Source: a virus
Reading direction: 5' to 3' (one strand)
DNA length: 44,073 bases
Virus record (IMG/VR): IMGVR_UViG_3300045284_000120
Coordinates: 1-44,073 of that record
Shown: positions 40,222-44,073 of the stretch, piece after piece
Position numbering within the stretch: the stretch's first letter is position 1
Layout: each line of letters opens with the position of its first letter
Notes under the pieces: generated by a model
What the model was told of the DNA's origin: nothing
The model's input: the letters and a program-made list of their open reading frames with translations, nothing else
Database searches by the model: none
Position numbers and translations under genes: made by a program

Positions 40222-40405
40222 GATGGGACACGCAACGAATTGTCATGGCAACGGTGAGTATCTGGCGAAGGAGTTTGTTCACATGCGATCACACCGATGG
40301 TTAAGATTTGTCTGTAATGACACCGATTGCAACTTTAGGGCGCTGCTCAACGAGCGCGAGATTGATGAAGTGTTTAAGCGGTTACTAGCAAGCGAAAACA
40401 AGTGA
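40190..40405 (+). CDS. Small Cys/His early protein
   Basis: 71 residues starting inside the end of the HNH gene. Contains NCHGNG and CNDTDC, a possible zinc site, with HMRSHRWLRF between them. No family recognised; likely a small early protein. Confidence 0.62.
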   Translation: MSWPVKILEIEMGHATNCHGNGEYLAKEFVHMRSHRWLRFVCNDTDCNFRALLNEREIDEVFKRLLASENK

Positions 40406-40413
40406 GGCACCCC

Positions 40414-40503
40414 ATGACCATCGCCCGACAACTTTCAATAGAGTTTTTTATAGCTCTGATTTACCTGATTCTGCGCGTGGCGTCGTGCGCGATGGGGGGA
40501 TGA
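40414..40503 (+). CDS. 29-residue hydrophobic peptide
   Basis: MTIARQLSIEFFIALIYLIL then RVASCAMGG. One membrane helix; ends overlapping the next start (ATGATGACG context). Shares the S-C-A-M end with the peptide at 38970. Confidence 0.42.
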   Translation: MTIARQLSIEFFIALIYLILRVASCAMGG

Positions 40504-40793
40504 CGATGGCACTAGATCCACTTGAATACGTTCTTAACCGCATGGAGTGGGCTGCGCAATCGTCGGCGCCAGCCGCAAATGGTTATCCCGAAGCACGCCG
40601 GGAATTACTCCAAGGCATAGCCGATTTGAGAGCCAAGGCTAACGCCCATGCCGCGAACGAAAAGCTGATCGCCGCGCTCGTGGAGGCGCTGGAAGATTTA
40701 GTTAGGTGCGCTAATGACGATTTAGGTTTTCCACTTAAAGAAAAATGGATTAAAGCCCGCGCCGTCTTGAAGCTCGCCAAAGGAGAAAAATGA
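40500..40793 (+). CDS. Early helical protein
   Basis: 97 residues from ATG 40500 (a second ATG at 40506). Sequence: LDPLEYVLNRMEWAAQ, then charged helices ending KWIKARAVLKLAKGEK. All-helical; no family recognised. Followed by an ATGA overlap. Confidence 0.68.
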   Translation: MTMALDPLEYVLNRMEWAAQSSAPAANGYPEARRELLQGIADLRAKANAHAANEKLIAALVEALEDLVRCANDDLGFPLKEKWIKARAVLKLAKGEK

Positions 40794-40999
40794 CAATCAC
40801 TTACCGTGAATTTATCCATTCACTATTACTCGGCGCAAGGATGCTGGACGAAACTTGCCCGCAGATAAAAACCGAGGACATCATTTGGCGAATGTGGTCG
40901 TTCGACGATGCTGGTGTGCATTACATCGAGCCGGAAGAACGGGACAAACAAAAGTGGAACGCATGGCGACCGTATATCGACGCAGGGGTGAGACAATGA
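40790..40999 (+). CDS. Early hypothetical protein
   Basis: 69 residues. MTITYREFIHSLLLGARMLD and then acidic, aromatic sequence (RMWSFDDAGVHYIEPEER, WNAWRPYI). Overlaps both neighbours by ATGA. No family recognised. Confidence 0.68.
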   Translation: MTITYREFIHSLLLGARMLDETCPQIKTEDIIWRMWSFDDAGVHYIEPEERDKQKWNAWRPYIDAGVRQ

Positions 41000-41205
41000 C
41001 GCGGGAACAAATAGAAAAGGCATGGGCTAACAAACCTTTACCAGATGACAATCTGTTCCTTGATGGACTTGTGGTGGAGTTTGCTATTGATCAAATCAAC
41101 CTCGCGCTCGAAGAAGTGGCGCTTATTGTTGGTAATCAAAAATGGTCACTCGAAACGACTTATGCACAAAAAGTCCGCGCCCTGAAAATCGGAGAAGCAC
41201 AATGA
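40996..41205 (+). CDS. Tandem paralogue 1 (QINLALEE protein)
   Basis: 69 residues: MTREQIEKAWANKPLPDDNL and AIDQINLALEEVALIVGNQ, ending VRALKIGEAQ. Shares MTR, QINLALEE and RALKIGEA with the next gene, also at DNA level. A small helical protein of an early tandem pair. Function unknown. Confidence 0.72.
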   Translation: MTREQIEKAWANKPLPDDNLFLDGLVVEFAIDQINLALEEVALIVGNQKWSLETTYAQKVRALKIGEAQ

Positions 41206-41417
41206 CGCGGAAAGATTTAGAACAGGCAGTCTACGAAGAATCGCATAACGGGGATTTTCAGTTTGTTCCTTGGTCGAATGCCTGCGTTATTAACTTCACC
41301 ATCCAGCAAATCAACCTCGCACTCGAAGAGGCGGCGAAAGAAATCGAGGGTACTCCATACGCAAATAGCGCAGGACCGCGATTAATCCGCGCCCTGAAAA
41401 TTGGAGAAGCAAAATGA
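41202..41417 (+). CDS. Tandem paralogue 2 (QINLALEE protein)
   Basis: 71 residues: MTRKDLEQAVYEESHNGDFQ, then TIQQINLALEEAAKEIEGTP, ending LIRALKIGEAK. Clearly a duplicate of the gene just upstream. The two genes are joined by an ATGA overlap. The C-terminal codons are nearly identical between the copies. Confidence 0.72.
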   Translation: MTRKDLEQAVYEESHNGDFQFVPWSNACVINFTIQQINLALEEAAKEIEGTPYANSAGPRLIRALKIGEAK

Positions 41418-41551
41418 AAAATCAGGAACTAATCGAGATAGCCGAGCAGCAGGCGCACGACGATGGCGAATGTGAAGGCGTGCCGTTCTGCGCGTACTGC
41501 CTGGACGCATGGGAAGAAGCGAATCAAGAAGCATTGGACTACGGCAAATGA
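41414..41551 (+). CDS. 45-residue acidic Cys protein
   Basis: MKNQELIEIAEQQAHDDGEC then GVPFCAYCLDAWEEANQEAL. Three Cys, one as CAYC. Very acidic. Flanked by ATGA overlaps on both sides. Confidence 0.62.
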   Translation: MKNQELIEIAEQQAHDDGECEGVPFCAYCLDAWEEANQEALDYGK

Positions 41552-41901
41552 GCAAGCCGGAACGCACCGAATTGGAAAACCGCATCATTGTAGCCGAGGA
41601 ACGCGGCGCGACGTGGGCAAGTATGCACGAGATCGCCATGCAGTTGGAAGAGGATAAAAAAAACTATCTGGCGGCATTGATGAATGACTTGGATGACGGC
41701 AATACATCGGAAGCCAAACTAGAGCGCAAAGCGCGTGGGTCTCACCAGTACCGCGACTACATCAGAGATATGTGCATCGCCAAGGGTGAGGAGCTGCGGG
41801 CCAAGGTGCGTTACGACAACGCCCGCGACTATTTCGAGGCGGGAAGATCACAGGAATCAACAGAGCGCGAGAAGATGAAAACACTCAAATTTATTCCGTA
41901 A
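41548..41901 (+). CDS. Early charged helical protein
   Basis: 117 residues from ATG 41548. Mostly charged helix: ELENRIIVAEERGATWASMH, then EEDKKNYLAALMNDLDDG and YFEAGRSQESTEREKMKTLK. No family recognised. Confidence 0.7.
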   Translation: MSKPERTELENRIIVAEERGATWASMHEIAMQLEEDKKNYLAALMNDLDDGNTSEAKLERKARGSHQYRDYIRDMCIAKGEELRAKVRYDNARDYFEAGRSQESTEREKMKTLKFIP

Positions 41902-41918
41902 TCAGGAAGGAAAACACC

Positions 41919-42365
41919 ATGAACGTAAAAATAGAGGCAGCAACAAGGGAATTAAGGCCGCTCAAGGGCGCACGTCCAGGATCGCAGCTTTATACCGGCC
42001 TAAAGATCGGCGGAAGTTGGTACAACCTAGCCGGCGATCACCGCAATCTTTACAACAAGGTCGTGGATCTCGAACTTGACGGCAACATGGCGAGCTTCGC
42101 ATCGCCACAAACACCACCGGCACTACACCAAGCACCGCCACCGCCTCCACCACCCGCGGCAATGAACGGACACACACCGCGCTGGCCGAACCGCGAGGCC
42201 GCGGTTGATGCCTATGTGTTCTATGCAACGCAGGTCAGTAAATACATCAGCGATCCTTACGCCATTGCGAAGGCTGCGAACTGCCTTATTTCGATTGAGA
42301 GTAACGGCGAGATAAACCCGGTGCATCGTGAAGGCGTGGCCGAGCCGTTTCGAGGGGCGGCATGA
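41919..42365 (+). CDS. Two-domain protein with polyproline linker
   Basis: 148 residues with AGGAAGGA upstream. N-terminal 65 residues are beta-rich (LKIGGSWYNLAGDHRNLYNK), then a linker with seven consecutive Pro, and a helical C-terminal domain (PNREAAVDAYVFYATQVSKY). Overlaps a RecB/Cas4-type nuclease by ATGA. This layout is suggestive of a single-strand DNA-binding or recombination partner, but no motif proves it. Confidence 0.65.
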   Translation: MNVKIEAATRELRPLKGARPGSQLYTGLKIGGSWYNLAGDHRNLYNKVVDLELDGNMASFASPQTPPALHQAPPPPPPPAAMNGHTPRWPNREAAVDAYVFYATQVSKYISDPYAIAKAANCLISIESNGEINPVHREGVAEPFRGAA

Positions 42366-43294
42366 TCGTTGACCTCCTAGAAAACTTTTACCACAAGCGC
42401 GCCGATTCCGGTAGCCGCAATCCGTTTAGAGCCTCCCGCGCCGGCCATTGTGAGCGGGCGATGGGCTACGACAAGCTAGGTATTGAAGGCGAGCCAATTA
42501 CGCCGCGGCGGGCTGCTGTGTTCCGGCATGGAACAATCCTTGACGGCGCGCTCAAGGCGGATCTTGCCGCTGTACTCGGGGATCGCTTCGTCAATCTTGA
42601 TGACCTCGGGGTCAACGCCTGCGAGATTGAAGGCGTGCGAATTACGTTCACGCCTGACGGCGCGTTTCAGACCGACACTGGCGAAATCGGCATTGTGGAA
42701 ATTAAGACGATGAGCGATTGGGGATTTGAAAGGGCGATGAAAGGGGAAATTGATCATGCATATCTCTGCCAAGCCTGGACCTACTCTTATGGAACTTCCT
42801 TCAACCCTGTCGTTTTCCTTTGCTATCGGAAAGAAACGTCGCATTTCTGTGAAGTTATTTTTGACCGCAACAGAAACGACGTGGCAATCACACAGAGATT
42901 TGGTGGCGATCCGCAAGCTCTCTACATCGGCGATCCATTGCTTATCGCAGAGATCCGGTCTCCCTTTGATCCAAGTGTTGAGGACGAGGTTAGAGGAAAA
43001 TTCAGGCGGCTTGCGGAAGTCAAAAAGGAAAGTGATCTCGCCGGTGGCGTCAAGGCTATCGAATGGGAAACCGTAAAGGTCCAAGGCAAGGATAACGCCG
43101 CGGCATGGGCTAACGCACATCAAGCGGATATGTCGCTGGCGGTCAGGTCGGGAAGTTGGTTCACGTTCGGCACCGGCCGGAAGATTGCCGGTTTTCCGTG
43201 CAATTATTGCAGCCACATCAAGCGATGCCTTGGTGCTCAATTAGAATTTACCGCAGGTAATAAACCGTTATGGGTGATAGATGCAGCAGCCTAA
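42362..43294 (+). CDS. PD-(D/E)XK nuclease, Cas4/RecB-like with FeS cysteines
   Basis: 310 residues. RecB/Cas4-type nuclease motifs: H56 in FRHGTILDG, D99 in FTPDGAF, E113 and K115 in IVEIKTMSDW, then Q137 and Y141 in CQAWTY. C30 near the N-terminus and C280, C283, C289 in PCNYCSHIKRC match the four-Cys layout that binds an iron-sulphur cluster in Cas4 and AddB. Probably a DNA exonuclease for phage recombination or replication, working with the proline-rich protein upstream. Confidence 0.85.
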   Translation: MIVDLLENFYHKRADSGSRNPFRASRAGHCERAMGYDKLGIEGEPITPRRAAVFRHGTILDGALKADLAAVLGDRFVNLDDLGVNACEIEGVRITFTPDGAFQTDTGEIGIVEIKTMSDWGFERAMKGEIDHAYLCQAWTYSYGTSFNPVVFLCYRKETSHFCEVIFDRNRNDVAITQRFGGDPQALYIGDPLLIAEIRSPFDPSVEDEVRGKFRRLAEVKKESDLAGGVKAIEWETVKVQGKDNAAAWANAHQADMSLAVRSGSWFTFGTGRKIAGFPCNYCSHIKRCLGAQLEFTAGNKPLWVIDAAA

Positions 43295-43625
43295 CCAGCC
43301 AACCCTATTCGACCCGCCCGAGCGCGCCAAGACCGACGCCATCGCGCAGGTGGAAAGAAATAATAGAGAGTTTGTGTATCTAGCCTACGAACTCTTGCAA
43401 GGTCTAGCATTTTGTCAATCCACGATAACGACGCTTGATGTTTGGGCGCGGTTAGAGTTGTGCGTTGCACCTTTACCAACCAACCCGCGCGCCATGGGTC
43501 CAGTCTTCCTCCGTGCCCGTCATGCCGGCCTGATCACGCCGACTAACCAATGGGTGCCGAGCGGCAGGGTGAGCGACCATAACCAGCAGCTTAGGGTGTG
43601 GCGAAGCGAGGTTTATCGGGGATGA
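43281..43625 (+). CDS. Early hypothetical protein
   Basis: 114 residues overlapping the nuclease end. LFDPPERAKTDAIAQVERNN and then a winged-helix-like domain with VFLRARHAGLITPTNQWVPS and RVSDHNQQLRVW. Similar proteins occur beside phage replication genes. Likely a small DNA-binding protein. Confidence 0.7.
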   Translation: MQQPNQPTLFDPPERAKTDAIAQVERNNREFVYLAYELLQGLAFCQSTITTLDVWARLELCVAPLPTNPRAMGPVFLRARHAGLITPTNQWVPSGRVSDHNQQLRVWRSEVYRG

Positions 43626-43765
43626 AAAGTAAACCAAAACAAAAAGTTGTTAGGTTGCTCGCCTGTCCGCATTGTAAACGCGGTGTTTGGCGCGGGCGAT
43701 TTTTGGGCGTCGGTTACCTTCATGTCGAAAACGGCAAGGTTTTAGGATGGTGTCACAATCCATGA
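43622..43765 (+). CDS. 47-residue zinc-ribbon protein
   Basis: MKSKPKQKVVRLLACPHCKR then GRFLGVGYLHVENGKVLGWC. Cys pairs CPHC and a later C near the end; basic. ATGA overlaps on both sides. Confidence 0.62.
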   Translation: MKSKPKQKVVRLLACPHCKRGVWRGRFLGVGYLHVENGKVLGWCHNP

Positions 43766-43911
43766 CCACCCGCGAAAAACTCTACCACGACGCGCTAATG
43801 GCTATCGCCACGTTGATTGCTAACCGGGCGCTGAATCCAGCGGAGCGCAGGCAGATAATAACGCGGCGCGAGCAGGTGATTGAGGTTTGGGAAAGGGTGT
43901 TTGGAAAATAG
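43762..43911 (+). CDS. 49-residue helical protein
   Basis: Begins MTTREKLYHDALMAIATLIA (ATG 43762) and ends QVIEVWERVFGK. All-helical. Overlaps the zinc-ribbon gene by ATGA. No family recognised. Confidence 0.62.
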   Translation: MTTREKLYHDALMAIATLIANRALNPAERRQIITRREQVIEVWERVFGK

Positions 43912-43918
43912 TAGATCA

Positions 43919-44073
43919 ATGCCAACGATCACAAGATGGTTTAATGTGAGTCACGATATAAACGCTGATCCTGAAATGTGGGAATTGCGCGAGAAATTCG
44001 GCGACCGGGCTGGATTTGTTTGGCTTGAATGTCTCAGTATTGCCGATAGGAATAGCGGAAAGATAGGTCCAAA
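43919..44073 (+). CDS. Probable replication initiator, cut by window end
   Basis: First 51 codons only. TRWFNVSHDINADPEMWELR then FGDRAGFVWLECLSIADRNS resembles the N-terminal winged-helix of phage replication organisers, where a short 'W-x-E-L-R-E-x-F-G' pattern is usual. The rest lies beyond 44073, so the function is provisional. Confidence 0.6.
   Translation, partial: MPTITRWFNVSHDINADPEMWELREKFGDRAGFVWLECLSIADRNSGKIGP

Noticed and set aside
42476-43240. 254-residue minus-strand frame opposite the Cas4/RecB-like nuclease
   Set aside because: The plus-strand frame has clear nuclease motifs and coupled neighbours; the minus frame has no recognisable motif.

Overview
The window is part of a tailed, siphovirus-like phage (or prophage) genome. 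Its head and tail genes are of the HK97 type: large terminase, portal, prohead protease, HK97-fold capsid, gp6/gp10-like connectors, tail tube, frameshifted tail chaperone pair, tape measure, Dit-like and hub-like proteins. Lipoprotein and Sec-type signal peptides, a kelch/LamG/beta-helix adhesin set and outer-envelope-style lipoproteins suggest a Gram-negative host, but nothing in the sequence names the host. No integrase, tRNA, CRISPR array, insertion sequence or reverse transcriptase was found.

Layout, left to right. 42-3942: HNH protein, large terminase, portal. 3942-6483: a compact accessory island of small genes with a GT-A-type glycosyltransferase, a methyltransferase interrupted at a run of nine T, zinc-knuckle proteins and a helix-turn-helix protein. 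It ends at a strong intrinsic terminator (6592-6632) that abuts the start codon of the protease. 6633-17957: protease, capsid, head-tail joining, tail tube, chaperones with an A-AAA-AAC slippery site, tape measure, distal tail protein. 17954-18184: a small gene on the opposite strand. 18221-26109: tail hub, then a run of predicted tail-fibre, adhesin and enzyme genes. Seven of these encode N-terminal Sec signal peptides, which is not expected for proteins assembled into virions in the cytoplasm. 26088-28915: small membrane proteins, a lipoprotein and coiled-coil proteins, probably the lysis region, although no endolysin is recognisable. 28912-31613: a methyltransferase-DUF115 fusion, two tiny genes and a PD-(D/E)XK homing-type nuclease. 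31712-37146: a second adhesin/appendage cassette, including a 603-residue protein made of about 22 repeats of 22 residues.

37143-38660 is a leftward operon that ends head-on against the tail operon and starts at a repressor-like gene. Across 38661-38767 lie divergent promoters overlaid by a cluster of CGTTAT/ATAACG motifs, which looks like a genetic switch. From 38768 rightward runs an early operon of very small, tightly overlapping genes, then a proline-rich protein, a Cas4/RecB-type nuclease with four cysteines placed for an iron-sulphur cluster, and the start of a probable replication protein cut by the window end.

The gene order implies early and regulatory functions at the right, and packaging, head, tail, host recognition and lysis in one long rightward late block. 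Almost all genes are coupled by ATGA or TAATG overlaps. The least expected features are the secreted fibre/adhesin cluster with an exported HNH nuclease inside it, the terminator/start-codon arrangement in front of the capsid genes, the T9 frameshift, and the glycosyltransferase, methyltransferase and DUF115 enzymes placed within the late region.
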